From positions 20,784-84,783 of the forward strand of contig DATANV010000038.1 of NCBI GenBank assembly GCA_036266075.1: a stretch of DNA of 64,000 bases, read 5' to 3'. Positions within the stretch are counted from its first letter, which is position 1, and each line of letters starts with the position of its first letter. Both the position numbers and the translations under genes were made by a program. Positions 32,652 through 42,228 of this stretch are shown piece by piece. Below the pieces are notes generated by a model. It worked only from the letters and a program-made list of their open reading frames with translations, was not told the DNA's origin and did not search any database. The stretch is from VRUE01 sp036266075 (lineage in GTDB: Bacteria > Actinomycetota > Thermoleophilia > Solirubrobacterales > 70-9).

Positions 32652-32718
32652 CCCAGTCGCCGATTGGGTCTATGACGCCGTCGACGGTGGCCTGCGTGGT
32701 CGCGATCAGCTTTCCCAT
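32652..32718 (-). pseudogene. 5' fragment of a second DHFR-fold gene
   Basis: On the minus strand, ggaaggagga precedes an ATG (32716-32718) that opens MGKLIATTQATVDGVIDPIG and DW, the N-terminus of a DHFR-like/RibD-C protein. After about 22 codons the similarity ends at the tggggcaac repeat. With the strong ribosome site kept and the rest gone, this is a gene cut by recombination. The rest of 32582-32923 shows little else; a piece near 32860 (gagttcccacgggc) resembles the RelE toxin (gagttcccacgagc). Confidence 0.6.
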
Positions 32719-32923
32719 CTCGATCCTCCTTCCGTCACGAGGACCCCTCTGAACCCTTCTACCCATGTGACGAACGGAGATGCGCGGATTCGACGTTTCG
32801 GATCCTTGTTGCGCGAGCCCTCATCGCGCTGCCGGAAGTGGCGGCGAACCTGGGCGAGCTCCAAGAGTTCCCACGGGCAAGCGGCCAGGCGTCCCAGTTG
32901 GCGCGGTCGCTTGACTTGGCACG

Positions 32924-32998
32924 GGCTCATAACCCGAGCTCGCGGTTCGAATCCCGTTCCGGCTATTTCATAAAAGCCCTGCAAATGCGAGTTTCTTC
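32924..32998 (+). repeat. tRNA-fMet 3' fragment 4 with decayed terminator (att-like)
   Basis: ggctcataacccgagctcgc, gttcgaatcccgttccggcta, then ttcataaaagccctgcaaat and gcgagtttctt. It is the most decayed copy and its 3' flank resembles fragment 2. It marks the right end of the recognisable island. Confidence 0.75.
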
Positions 32999-33140
32999 TT
33001 TCGGGCAGGGATCTGGCTTCGCCCTCGCGTCAGATTCAACTGAAAGTCCGGCAGCGGATCGACTGTCGGGGAGGCGGTTACAATTTCGTACATTGGGATA
33101 CTCGAGCGTTTACCGTCGGCCGGAAGGGGGGTCTGGTTCG

Positions 33141-36100
33141 ATGCACTGGAAGGAGAGAGCGCTTCGACTGGGGGCTGCCTTCGGAGGGCGCGCCGCTGGC
33201 GTGTGCGCGGTCTACTGCGCTGTTCTCGGCCCCTGCCTGCCCGCGCAGGCGGCCGTCACGCGCACGGGCACTCTCCAAGCGACCGTGGCCGAGAACCTGC
33301 GGACCGGCCAGTCCACCACGCGGTACACGCTGAAGTCCGGGCGAGAGGGGACCGTGGTGGTGCCGACTGAGCTGGCGGCGCAGCCGGGGGACCGGGTCGT
33401 GGTCACGGGAAGCGTGCGTGACGATCGGCTGGTCGGCGCGGTCGAGGCGATCGGCGGTGCGAGCCCGCAGGTGGCGGTCGCACCGGGTCCCCGCAAGACC
33501 GCCGTCCTCCTGCTCAGACTTCCCGGCGATCCCGCCAACCCCTGGTCGGCAGAGGAAACTCGCTCCAAGGTCTTCACCGGCGCCGACTCCGTCGACGCCT
33601 TCTACCGGGAGGAGTCCTACGAAAGAATCTCCCTGACCGGCAAGCTGCGAGCGGATGGAGACGTGTTCGGCTGGTTCACGCTCGACACGCCCGCGACCGG
33701 CTGTCCGTACCGAACATGGAGGAGCGAAGCCGACGACGCCGCGGTCGCCGCCGGGGTCGACCTCAGCGGCTACGACCACCTCATCTTCGCGTTTCCCCAT
33801 CGGGGCAGCTGTTCTTGGCTCGGCATCGCAGGGGTCGCTCTCGGCGGGGTGATGATCAACGGAAACCAGGGTGTTCAGGTGATCGCCCATGAGCTGGGCC
33901 ATACCCTCGGTCTCGAGCACGCGGGAAGCTGGACCTGCACGTCCGGCGGGGTCAGGGTCCAGATCAGCGATACGTGCACGATGACCCAGTACGGGGATCC
34001 CTTCGACGTGATGGGCAACATCGCCACGCGCCACAACAACGGCCGGGGTCTCGAGGAGCTCGGGTTCCTCGCTCCCGAAAACGTCAAAACGATCAATGCC
34101 TCGGGCGTCTACTCGCTGCACTCCGCGCTTCACCCCACGACCGAGCCGACGGTGTTGCGAATTCGTCGGGATGTCGCCTTTGGCGAAACCTCCTACTACT
34201 ACCTGGAGATCAGGGAGCACGGCGGCCTTTTCGAGAACGTCAACGACGCCACCACCACCGGCGTCTCGATCCGGGTCATCGGGGCGAGCTACTCGCCGGA
34301 GACGCTGCTGATCGATGCCAACCCGGCAACCGCGACGTTCCAGGACGCGCCACTTGGGGTGGGACAGACCTTCGACGGCGGGCCGGTGCGGATCACGACC
34401 CAGTCAGCGGCCGGAGGAAGCGCGACGGTGTCGGTCGACCTCGACGAAGAGCCGCCCACCGCCCCGACCGGCCTGACGGCGACCGCGGAGTTCGGCGGCG
34501 TGCGCCTGAATTGGGGTCCCAGTAGCGACGACTATGGCGTCGACCGCTACGTCGTCTTCCGGGATGGAAGCGAGACGGGGGCCACCATGGGCACCGAATT
34601 CTTTGACTCTGCACCTCTCGGCGAACACTCCTACGTCGTCTACGCGGAGGACGAAGTCGGGAACCGGAGCGCCCCCTCAGCGTCTGTATCGGCGACGGTC
34701 GTGCCCGACGAAGAGCCGCCGACCCCCCCGACCGAGCTCACCGCAACCGCGGGGGCCGAAGGAGTGTGGCTGGAATGGGAAAAAAGCGCCGACAACTATG
34801 GCGTCTACCGCTACTTCGTCTTCCGCGACGGCAGCGAAATCGGCAACACGGCAAGCACCGAATTCGTCGATTCCTTCACCTCCGCCGGCGAACACACCTA
34901 CGTCGTCTACGCGGAGGACGTGGCCCAAAACAGGAGCGATGCCTCCGAGTCCGCGGCGGCGACGCTTGCCGCGAGGGAGGGACCCGAATGCGTGAGCGGT
35001 TCCTGCACGGTCAGCTTCTGGCACTCGGGTGCCCCGGTGACTTGGACCGTGCCGCCGGGCGTCGGCGAAGCCCGCTTCAAAGTCGAAGGCGCCCAGGGCG
35101 GCGATGACGACTCGCCCTCAGCCGGGGGGGCTCGGGTGGTGGCGACTCTTGCGCCGTTGACGGCCGGGAAAGCCACAACCGTAAGTGTCGGTGGGGTTGG
35201 CATGCCTTACGCCGAGGGGGGCGCGGGGGGCTTCGGAGGAGGAGGGGACGGCACGCTCGGCGGGGGCGGTGGTGGCTTCAGCTCGGTAAGGCTCGGCTCG
35301 ACGCTGCAGCTGCTCGCCGCTGGCGGTGGTGGCGGGGGGCTCAGTGGCTTCAACGCGATCACCGAAGCGAAACCCGCCGGGGGCGGGGGCGGGGGCGGGG
35401 CGGATTTAGACCCGTCCGGGGTTTCAGGTGTCGCCACGGAAGCGCTTGGAGCGACGCTGGCCGGAGGCGTCGGCGGCGGACCCGGCAACGAAGGCGGAGG
35501 CGGAGGCGAGGCGACCGGAGCGAGCTCCTGCCCAGGCGGCGTCCTCGCCGGTGGGCCGGGGGCAGGGGGCAGCAGCCTCGCTGGCGGCGGCGGCGCCCCG
35601 GGGGCGGGTGGCGGCGGTGGCGGCGGCTACGTCGGCGGCGGGCAGGGCGGCGGCGGGGCCGGTGACGCATGTGGGGACACGGCGGGCTCGGGAGGAGGCG
35701 GCGGAGGTTCCAGCTTCGCCGCCGGTGGTGTTTCGGCAACGTTCGCCGGCGGCGTACGGAGCGGCTACGGGTTGGTGAAGGTCACCTACAAAAGCCCGGT
35801 CGTCGCTGCCGATCACAGCTACACGACGCTGCCCGGTCAAGAGCTGGTCGTGCCCGCCTCCGAAGGCCTGCTGTCAGGCGCCTCCGGCCCGGATGCAGTT
35901 CCTCCCACGGCGAGCCTGTTCGTGCCCGCCTTCAACGGCTCGGCGACGGTGGACGGCGATGGGTCGTTCACCTACATGCCACCCTCGGGCTACGCCGGCG
36001 GCGACTTCTTTGCCTATCGGGCGACCGACCTCTCGGGCGACTACGCGACCGCCGGCGTGGCCTTGACGGTCGCGGACCCACCGTCGGCGTCGATCTCGGC

Positions 36101-36794
36101 TCCGGCGGCTGGTGGCACCTATGAAGTCGGGCAATCGGTGCCGACCCACTTTTCCTGCATCGAGGGGGCCGGCGGGCCTGGCCTTTCCTCTTGCAAAGAC
36201 TCCAACGGGAGCAAAGCCGTGAGCGTCGGCGCTGGCCACCTCGGTACCTCGACCGTGGGGAGCCATACCTACACCGTGACCGCTCTCTCAACGGATGGCC
36301 TGACGGACAGCGAGTCGATCGACTACACGGTCGTCCCGGCATCGCAGCCACCTAACGAACCCGAAGAGCCACCTAATGAACCCAAAAAGCCGCGGGATGG
36401 CCCCAAAGAGCCGCCTCGGGAACCCATAGAGCTGCCTCGCGAGGTCGAGCTCTCACTCGGGGTCGAGGGCAAGTCGCTGCGCAAGTTGCTTCGGAGCGGG
36501 AAACTCGTCGTCGCGACGAAGGCCAGCGAGGCGGCGAAGGTGGCGCTGGTCGGCAGGGCGATGCTCGGGATTCGCGTCCGTCGCAACGTGCAGACGAAGC
36601 TCGTCGCGGTGTTCGCGAGGAAGACGGTGACCTTCGCCGGCCCGGGCGAGAGGGAGGTAACGCTCGTGCTGTCGCGGGAGGGGCACGAGGCGCTTCGGGG
36701 TCTGTCCGCGCTGAGGCTCGCGATCGCCGGCACGGCGACTACCGAGGCGGGCGAGGCCGCAAGCAGGACGGTCGCGGTGACCCTGACGCGGTAA
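33141..36794 (+). CDS. Large secreted zinc metalloprotease with FN3, Gly-rich and Ig-like modules
   Basis: 1217 residues. A signal peptide (VCAVYCAVLGPCLPAQAA) is followed by an N-terminal region and a metallopeptidase domain with HELGHTLGLEHAG (about residue 249, HExxHxxGxxH zinc site) and the Met-turn FDVMGN, as in M11/gametolysin-like enzymes. Then two fibronectin-III-like repeats, both with PPT-PTxLTAT and GVxRYxVFRDGSE (about 433-610). Next is a Gly-rich region (about 627-885) with WTVPPGVGEARFKVEGAQGG, like the ALK-type glycine-rich domain. Two Ig-like domains, a Pro/Glu linker (PPNEPEEPPNEPKKP) and a beta-rich C-terminal domain complete it. ATG 33141 has ggaaggggg 9 bases upstream. It lies just outside the island. 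Confidence 0.8.
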   Translation: MHWKERALRLGAAFGGRAAGVCAVYCAVLGPCLPAQAAVTRTGTLQATVAENLRTGQSTTRYTLKSGREGTVVVPTELAAQPGDRVVVTGSVRDDRLVGAVEAIGGASPQVAVAPGPRKTAVLLLRLPGDPANPWSAEETRSKVFTGADSVDAFYREESYERISLTGKLRADGDVFGWFTLDTPATGCPYRTWRSEADDAAVAAGVDLSGYDHLIFAFPHRGSCSWLGIAGVALGGVMINGNQGVQVIAHELGHTLGLEHAGSWTCTSGGVRVQISDTCTMTQYGDPFDVMGNIATRHNNGRGLEELGFLAPENVKTINASGVYSLHSALHPTTEPTVLRIRRDVAFGETSYYYLEIREHGGLFENVNDATTTGVSIRVIGASYSPETLLIDANPATATFQDAPLGVGQTFDGGPVRITTQSAAGGSATVSVDLDEEPPTAPTGLTATAEFGGVRLNWGPSSDDYGVDRYVVFRDGSETGATMGTEFFDSAPLGEHSYVVYAEDEVGNRSAPSASVSATVVPDEEPPTPPTELTATAGAEGVWLEWEKSADNYGVYRYFVFRDGSEIGNTASTEFVDSFTSAGEHTYVVYAEDVAQNRSDASESAAATLAAREGPECVSGSCTVSFWHSGAPVTWTVPPGVGEARFKVEGAQGGDDDSPSAGGARVVATLAPLTAGKATTVSVGGVGMPYAEGGAGGFGGGGDGTLGGGGGGFSSVRLGSTLQLLAAGGGGGGLSGFNAITEAKPAGGGGGGGADLDPSGVSGVATEALGATLAGGVGGGPGNEGGGGGEATGASSCPGGVLAGGPGAGGSSLAGGGGAPGAGGGGGGGYVGGGQGGGGAGDACGDTAGSGGGGGGSSFAAGGVSATFAGGVRSGYGLVKVTYKSPVVAADHSYTTLPGQELVVPASEGLLSGASGPDAVPPTASLFVPAFNGSATVDGDGSFTYMPPSGYAGGDFFAYRATDLSGDYATAGVALTVADPPSASISAPAAGGTYEVGQSVPTHFSCIEGAGGPGLSSCKDSNGSKAVSVGAGHLGTSTVGSHTYTVTALSTDGLTDSESIDYTVVPASQPPNEPEEPPNEPKKPRDGPKEPPREPIELPREVELSLGVEGKSLRKLLRSGKLVVATKASEAAKVALVGRAMLGIRVRRNVQTKLVAVFARKTVTFAGPGEREVTLVLSREGHEALRGLSALRLAIAGTATTEAGEAASRTVAVTLTR

Positions 36795-36886
36795 GTTAGG
36801 CTACCTCTTTCGGTACGGCGCAGTGCCAGCTGATGGGAAAGCAACCGCAGCGCGGCGTGGCAGGAAGAGGGGAGGTGCGAACTCGA

Positions 36887-37984
36887 ATGGGTGCAAGTCA
36901 GCGATCGTCCACCGCTGCGCTGGGGGTGAGGAGGACCGTGGGTCGGCTGGCGATGGTCGGTTTTGCAGCTGCGGCAGTGCTGATCGCCGGGGCGACTGCG
37001 GCGCAGGCGAAGCCGGGCCACCGCGTGGGCTTCGACATACGGCCGGCCAACACCTCTGGATCCGTTGATCTGGGGAAGCGTGGTGACTATCGGATTGGCC
37101 TCTCGATGCCCACCGATCGGGTCGCGATCTTCTATGTAAGTGGGAGCAAGGTGAAAGGCGATAGGGGCGGCTTTTTTTCCAACGCCTATGCCGTGCATAA
37201 CCGGCGGTCGCTGACGCGCGGGGCGATTCGAGCGCGGCTCGGTTCGCTGGGAACCATCTCCCTGCGCTTCCGGCCAAATGGGCGAGTGCGCAAGCGCAGA
37301 CCGCAGCAGGGCTGCGAGGGGCGACCGTCGATCACCGAATACGGGAGGTTCGTCGGCCGTGCCACGTTCCATGGCGAAAGCGGCTACCTCCACTTCTCGC
37401 TCCCGGGGGGCGCTGGAGACATCACCCGCTCGTTTCGTCTCAGCTGCGAGGAGGACGAGCCGTTCGATCTGACTCGGGGTTCGCTGCGGGCATATGTGGC
37501 GCCCGGTTCCTTCTTCGCCACTCGGGGCGACATCGCCCTCCTCTACGCAACCACTCACAACCACGGGCGTTACGTCGGGATTACGGCGGGGCACCAGGAG
37601 GAGTCGCCACCTGGGGCGGTGGTCAGGATCGGGATTTTGGAATCGAAGGAAGCGATGGCGATCGGGCGCTATTCCTTTGTCCTAGGACCTCCCGGAACGC
37701 TGCGAACCAGTTTGCCCGGCGTGCACCCGGCCAACGCGACGCTGGCACCGCCGGCGCCCTTCTTCGGCAAAGCCACCTACCGAGAGGAGCCCGCGGATGC
37801 GCGAAGCTGGACCGGTACCCTCGGCATCAATCTCCTCGGGCTGAAGCTGCCGCTCGTCGGCTCCAGATTTCACACTCGTCTCTGTGTCCTCAACCCACTG
37901 AAAACGCGGGACGGCTGCGACTTCTTCAAGGCAGAACCGCCGCTCTACGGGAGGCCGGCGCGTCTGGGGACGATCCTCCGATGA
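36887..37984 (+). CDS. Secreted beta-rich protein, paralogue of the next gene
   Basis: 365 residues, function unknown. N-terminal signal peptide (LAMVGFAAAAVLIAGATAAQA). The body shares blocks with the next protein: LGSLGTISLRFRPNGRVRKRR, then CEGRPSITEYGRFVGRATFHGE and PAPFFGKATY, SWTGTLGINLLGLKLPLVGSRFH. The start is uncertain; I use the ATG at 36887, with ggggagg 11 bases upstream, but in-frame starts exist up to 36833. The stop overlaps the next gene (ATGA), so the two are translated together. Confidence 0.7.
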   Translation: MGASQRSSTAALGVRRTVGRLAMVGFAAAAVLIAGATAAQAKPGHRVGFDIRPANTSGSVDLGKRGDYRIGLSMPTDRVAIFYVSGSKVKGDRGGFFSNAYAVHNRRSLTRGAIRARLGSLGTISLRFRPNGRVRKRRPQQGCEGRPSITEYGRFVGRATFHGESGYLHFSLPGGAGDITRSFRLSCEEDEPFDLTRGSLRAYVAPGSFFATRGDIALLYATTHNHGRYVGITAGHQEESPPGAVVRIGILESKEAMAIGRYSFVLGPPGTLRTSLPGVHPANATLAPPAPFFGKATYREEPADARSWTGTLGINLLGLKLPLVGSRFHTRLCVLNPLKTRDGCDFFKAEPPLYGRPARLGTILR

Positions 37985-38907
37985 GATTGCGCTGCGTTGC
38001 GGCGGCGGCGCTCGCCCTTGCCTGCCTTCCCGAGGGCGCCGGTGCCGCAGTCGGGCATGACTGGCCTGGCAGGCAGCTGACCCGCATCGAACTCGAGGGC
38101 TCCAACGGTTACTCGATTCTCATCTCCTCGGATCGCAAGCAGCACCTGCTCCTGCAGACGACGAAAGAGGGGTTCACCACCGAATACCGGACGCGCGACG
38201 CTCTTGCCGGTCCTTACCGGACGAAGGCAACGCTGCCCGGCTTGGGCTCGATCTCGGTCCGGTTTCATCCCCATGGGCCGGCTCGCCGTCCCCCGGCATT
38301 TGCCGGCTGCGTGGGGCCACGGCCGACCGTGCGGAAGGGAGTTGTCCGCGGAGCCATCAGGTTCGTCGGCGAGCGGGATTACACCCAGGCCGTGACGCAT
38401 GAAGCACCCGCTGAAATCGAAGAATGGAAGAGCCAGCGCTGCCGCGGCGGCGCGAATCCCGAACAAGACGGCCCGAATCTCGAAGAATGGACCAGCAAGT
38501 TCTCGGCCTGGAGGCCGGGGATCGAATTCCTCGCGCGGAAATACCGGCCCGGCGCGCTCGAAGGCGGCAGCCGGGTCCTCTATTTGGCAGAAACGGCCGA
38601 AGCGGCTTCTGAGTTCGCCTCCTTCGTCATCTACAGGCGCGCCACGGTCCTCGCCCCTACCCTCACCTTCGCCGACGCTCACCCAGAACACACGATCATC
38701 TCTCCGCCCCCGCCGTTCGCCGGCACCGGCACCTTCGTTCGCACCCCCGAATCCGTCTTCGCCTGGGAAGGCGATCTGTCGATTCAGTTCCCGGGCACCG
38801 ACCCCCTTCCGCTGACTGGCCCTCACTTCGAGCTTGACTATTGCCTGCGGGAAATGGGTTGCATTCGCCAGCGGCTCCCTCCCGGGGATTATTTTCAGTC
38901 GCGCTGA
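37981..38907 (+). CDS. Secreted beta-rich protein, paralogue of the previous gene
   Basis: 308 residues. Signal peptide CVAAAALALACLPEGAGA. Shared blocks with its neighbour: LPGLGSISVRFHPHGPARRP, CVGPRPTVRKGVVRGAIRFVGE and PPPFAGTGTFVRT, FAWEGDLSIQFPGTDPLPLTGPHFELDYC. Sequence order and spacing are the same, so they arose by tandem duplication. Glutamate codons are mostly GAA (for example in 38400-38480), as in other exported proteins here. Role unknown; possibly a cell-envelope carbohydrate- or lipid-binding fold. Confidence 0.7.
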   Translation: MRLRCVAAAALALACLPEGAGAAVGHDWPGRQLTRIELEGSNGYSILISSDRKQHLLLQTTKEGFTTEYRTRDALAGPYRTKATLPGLGSISVRFHPHGPARRPPAFAGCVGPRPTVRKGVVRGAIRFVGERDYTQAVTHEAPAEIEEWKSQRCRGGANPEQDGPNLEEWTSKFSAWRPGIEFLARKYRPGALEGGSRVLYLAETAEAASEFASFVIYRRATVLAPTLTFADAHPEHTIISPPPPFAGTGTFVRTPESVFAWEGDLSIQFPGTDPLPLTGPHFELDYCLREMGCIRQRLPPGDYFQSR

Positions 38908-39415
38908 CCCCCTTGTCGCAGCGCCGAGAGCATCGCCTGCAACGGACCCGCGAGCCGCAGCTCTTGCTCGCAGGAGGCGAGGCGCCGCAGCTGCAGCCTG
39001 TCGATGACGGCGACGAGCATCGGCGCCAGCTCCACGGCGTCGCCGCTCCGCCTCCCCCGAGACCCTTGCGACCGACTAGCTCGAGGGTCGCACGGATGGA
39101 TTCGGGATCGGGGGTCTTGCTGGGCGGTGCGGCTGCCCACGATTGGCCCGAGCGCGAGCGCGGGCTTGGCGCCGGCGTACCGGATCTGCGGCGCCAGGTA
39201 TTGCCGACCGTGTGGCGCTGGCCGAGATCGAAGCTGCCATACGCAGAGGGAGACCGCGAGGAAACGCTGGAGATGGCCTAGGGGACGCGGATCGAGGGAT
39301 ATCGCGAAGTGCTGGGAGGGGGAGCGCTCGCTGCTCGGCCATTGCGCAGGGCCTCCGGTCGTCAGGACCCTTTCTCGACGAGGCCTGCCCCCGGACCGGC
39401 GGGGTGCATAAGAAG
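38908..39415. other. Non-coding or degraded region ahead of the prenyl-lipid operon
   Basis: About 500 bases. Frames up to 177 codons are open on both strands (minus strand 38895-39428), but none gives a family motif, a ribosome site or sensible codon use. The minus-strand reading VELAPMLVAVIDRLQLRRLASCE is the most protein-like piece. I see no RNA gene. The promoter of the following operon should lie near its end. Confidence 0.4.
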
Positions 39416-39443
39416 GGGTTTTTCTCAAATTTGAGAGAAACCC
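39416..39443 (+). promoter_or_regulatory. 28-bp dyad operator candidate
   Basis: Half-sites gggtttttctcaaa (39416-39429) and tttgagagaaaccc (39430-39443) are inverted repeats with a single mismatch and no spacer. The site is strikingly A+T-rich for this genome and lies 34 bases ahead of the first gene of the five-gene operon, the position of a repressor operator. Confidence 0.6.
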
Positions 39444-39477
39444 TGGTTGGCCCGCGGTGGCCCTCTAAGTTGCGCCG

Positions 39478-42228
39478 ATGCATTGGCGAGCGATGATGCC
39501 CCTCGCCCAGGCCTGCCTTGCCATCGCCTCTAGCTCGTTCGTTGGCTTGCTGTTGATCGGACCCTGCGACCCTGCAACCGCGCAGCCAAGTGCCGAACCG
39601 TTCGGAATCGTCCCCGGAAGCTTCGAGCTCAGCCCTTCCAGCACCGAAGCCGGCGCCCACGCGGACCTTTCCATCACGGTCGAATTCGCGCACGGCGAAA
39701 ACGGCCGCACCTTCAACGACCTGCGGGCGGCGGAGTTCGAGCTGCCCGCAGGCTTCATCGGCAATGCCCGGGCAGTGCCAAGCTGCACGCAGGCTGATTT
39801 CCTCGCCGGCGATTTGGTCGCTCAATGCCCGCCCCCAAGCCAGGTCGGGACGGTCGACTTCGACGGGCACATTGGCGACAACGAGCTCAGCGCGACGCTG
39901 CCGCTCTACATCCTCGACCCGGCCCAACCCGGCGTACCTGCAGAACTCGGGTTCCGTTTCCTTGTGTTTGCCCAGCGCGTGGTCATCGGCGTGCGACCAC
40001 AAGACGGAGGCCTCGCCATCAGCGTGGACGACGTCTCGGTCAACCTCGAGCCGCGGCGCGTCATGATCTCGATCTGGGGGACGCCCGCCGCCGCGGCTCA
40101 CGATCCAGAACGAGGACGCCGGTGCCTGGGCCTGGGCGTACAACCGAGCTGCGAAGGGGGCGGGGAAGCAGCAGGGGTCCAGCCGACCCCATTCCTCGCC
40201 AACCCAACCGGCTGCGGTCCCGCGCGGGCGGAGTTGCGTGCTTCTTCCTGGGAGGAACCGGCGAGCTCGGTCGGCGCGAGCGCCGAGGTTGGGCCGATCG
40301 GTGGGTGCGAGGCGGTGCCCTTCGAGCCGGAGCTCGAAGCTCGGGCCAGCAGTGGCGCAACGGACTCTTCCAGCGGATTCACGGTTTCCCTCGGCATGCC
40401 CGGCGATGACTGGTCCGACCCCGACGCGATCTCCTCCTCGGCCATCCGCAACGCGAGGGTCGTCCTCCCGCAGGGCTTTTCCCTGAATCCCGCTTTCATT
40501 GCCGGCCTCACCGCCTGCACCTCGGCCCGGATGGCTGAAGAGTCACCGGCCTCGGCGCCGGGTGAGGGCTGCCCCGACGCCTCCAAGATCGGCAGCGTCG
40601 AAGCGCGCAGCCCGCTGCTTGGCGAACCTGCCAAGGGAGGCATCTATCTCGCGGAGCCCTTCGAGAATCCAACCGGCGCGCGATTCGCCGTCTACGCCAT
40701 CGCCAAGGCGCCGTCGGCCGGAGTCCAGATCGAGATGCCGGCCAGGCTCGAGCTCGATCCGCAAAGCGGTCGTCCGACGGTCGCAATCGAAGGGGCGCCG
40801 CAGCTTCCGCTGTCCAGCCTCGTCCTTTCCCTCGGCGCGGGTCCAATTGGCCCGCTCGTCACGCCCTCGACGTGTGGAAGCTTCGAGGTAAGGGCTGAGC
40901 TGACGCCCTACTCGGCGCCGGCCGAACCAAGCCTGCTGGCCGAGCGCCTCTCCGTCGGCCAAGGGCCCGGCGGCACACCTTGCCCCATCGGAGCGCTGCC
41001 GTTTCACCCGGACCTTGCGGCCGCCTCAAGCAGGCGTCGGGCGGGCGGCTTCTCCCCGTTGCGAATCCGCATCGGCCGTAACGCTGGGGAAGCGCGGATC
41101 GATGCGGTCTCCCTGCGCCTGCCGCCCGGCCTCAGCGCGCGCCTGGGCGGCGTTGCGGTCTGCCCGGAGGCGGCGCTTCCAGCCTCCTGCCCGCGGCAAT
41201 CGCTGCTCGGCAGGACGCTCGTCGAAGCCGGCGCCGGCCCCGTCCCGGCACGGCTTCCCGGGCACCTCTATCTCGCCGGGCCATATGCCGGATCGCCACT
41301 CTCGGTGGTCCTGGTGACGCCTGCTCGGCTGGGCCCATTCGACCTCGGGGCCCTCGTGTTGCGCGAGCCGCTTCGGCTGAACCCGAGGAGCGGCGCCTTG
41401 ATTCTCGGCTCATTCAGCGCTCGCCTGCCGACCGCGATCGACGGCTTCCCTCTGCACCTCCGGGGGCTCGAGCTCGTACTCGATCGACCTCGACTGGTTC
41501 GCAATCCGACCAGTTGCTTGCCTTTGGCGACGTCGGCGCTCCTCGCGGGTTCCGACGACGTCGGGGGAGCCCAGGCAGCGGCGCTCTCCGCCCCTTACCG
41601 CGTTGAAGGTTGCCGTCGGCTGCGCTTCGCTCCGACGCTGCGTCTCACGATGTTGGGGACGACCGCCCGCAACGGCCACCCAGGCCTGCGGGCCGTGTTC
41701 GCGTCCCATGCCGGCGAAGCCAACCTTGCAAGCGCGAGCATCTCCCTGCCGCCAGACCTTTTGTTCGACTTCGATCGCCTCGGGGCGATTTGCGCTGACC
41801 GCGACCTCGATGCCTGTCCGCCGCGAACGATCGTCGGCCGGGTGCGGGCGATCTCGCCTCTACTGGCGGAGCCGCTGGAGGGAAGGGTCTACCTGCGCCG
41901 TGCCCCGCAGGCCGGGCTCCCAGACGTCGTCGTCGACCTGGGAAATCCGATGGTCGATCTGCACGTCACCGAGCGGCTGCGGATCGGCCCCGCCGGAGTC
42001 AGGATCGTCACCAAGGCTGCGCCGGACGTCCCGATCTCCAAGCTCGTGCTCGTGATCGCTGGAGGGGCGCGTGGCCTCCTCGTGTACTCGCGAGGGTTCT
42101 GCCGGGGGTGGCGGCAGGTCGACGTGACCCTTCGCGGCCACAACGGCCAGTCGAGGAAGCTGCGCCCCCGGCTCTCTGCTCGGTGCCCGGCTCGACACAG
42201 CGCCCGCGAGCGGCGGAGGATGCGATGA
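39478..42228 (+). CDS. Large exported protein with repeated Cys-marked beta modules
   Basis: 916 residues; no named family recognised. A signal peptide (ACLAIASSSFVGLLLIGPCDPATAQ) directs export. The body is beta-rich and modular: segments end in similar Cys motifs, FLANPTGCGPARAELR, VTPSTCGSFEVRAEL and RNPTSCLPLATSALL, and blocks such as CPDASKIGSVEARSPLLGEPAKGGIYLAEP recur later as CPPRTIVGRVRAISPLLAEP-EGRVYLRRAP. The protein probably sits in the envelope. The stop overlaps the transporter start (ATGA), so it likely works with the MMPL protein, perhaps accepting the exported lipid; that is inference. Confidence 0.7.
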   Translation: MHWRAMMPLAQACLAIASSSFVGLLLIGPCDPATAQPSAEPFGIVPGSFELSPSSTEAGAHADLSITVEFAHGENGRTFNDLRAAEFELPAGFIGNARAVPSCTQADFLAGDLVAQCPPPSQVGTVDFDGHIGDNELSATLPLYILDPAQPGVPAELGFRFLVFAQRVVIGVRPQDGGLAISVDDVSVNLEPRRVMISIWGTPAAAAHDPERGRRCLGLGVQPSCEGGGEAAGVQPTPFLANPTGCGPARAELRASSWEEPASSVGASAEVGPIGGCEAVPFEPELEARASSGATDSSSGFTVSLGMPGDDWSDPDAISSSAIRNARVVLPQGFSLNPAFIAGLTACTSARMAEESPASAPGEGCPDASKIGSVEARSPLLGEPAKGGIYLAEPFENPTGARFAVYAIAKAPSAGVQIEMPARLELDPQSGRPTVAIEGAPQLPLSSLVLSLGAGPIGPLVTPSTCGSFEVRAELTPYSAPAEPSLLAERLSVGQGPGGTPCPIGALPFHPDLAAASSRRRAGGFSPLRIRIGRNAGEARIDAVSLRLPPGLSARLGGVAVCPEAALPASCPRQSLLGRTLVEAGAGPVPARLPGHLYLAGPYAGSPLSVVLVTPARLGPFDLGALVLREPLRLNPRSGALILGSFSARLPTAIDGFPLHLRGLELVLDRPRLVRNPTSCLPLATSALLAGSDDVGGAQAAALSAPYRVEGCRRLRFAPTLRLTMLGTTARNGHPGLRAVFASHAGEANLASASISLPPDLLFDFDRLGAICADRDLDACPPRTIVGRVRAISPLLAEPLEGRVYLRRAPQAGLPDVVVDLGNPMVDLHVTERLRIGPAGVRIVTKAAPDVPISKLVLVIAGGARGLLVYSRGFCRGWRQVDVTLRGHNGQSRKLRPRLSARCPARHSARERRRMR

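Noticed and set aside
35200..35760. Glycine-codon repeats as a possible microsatellite or CRISPR-like array
   Set aside because: They are irregular ggc/ggg codons of a Gly-rich protein domain, with no spacer-repeat structure. No CRISPR array is visible in the window.
38895..39428. 177-codon minus-strand frame ahead of the operon
   Set aside because: Some protein-like pieces but no family, no ribosome site, and it would end inside the preceding gene; kept as unexplained sequence.
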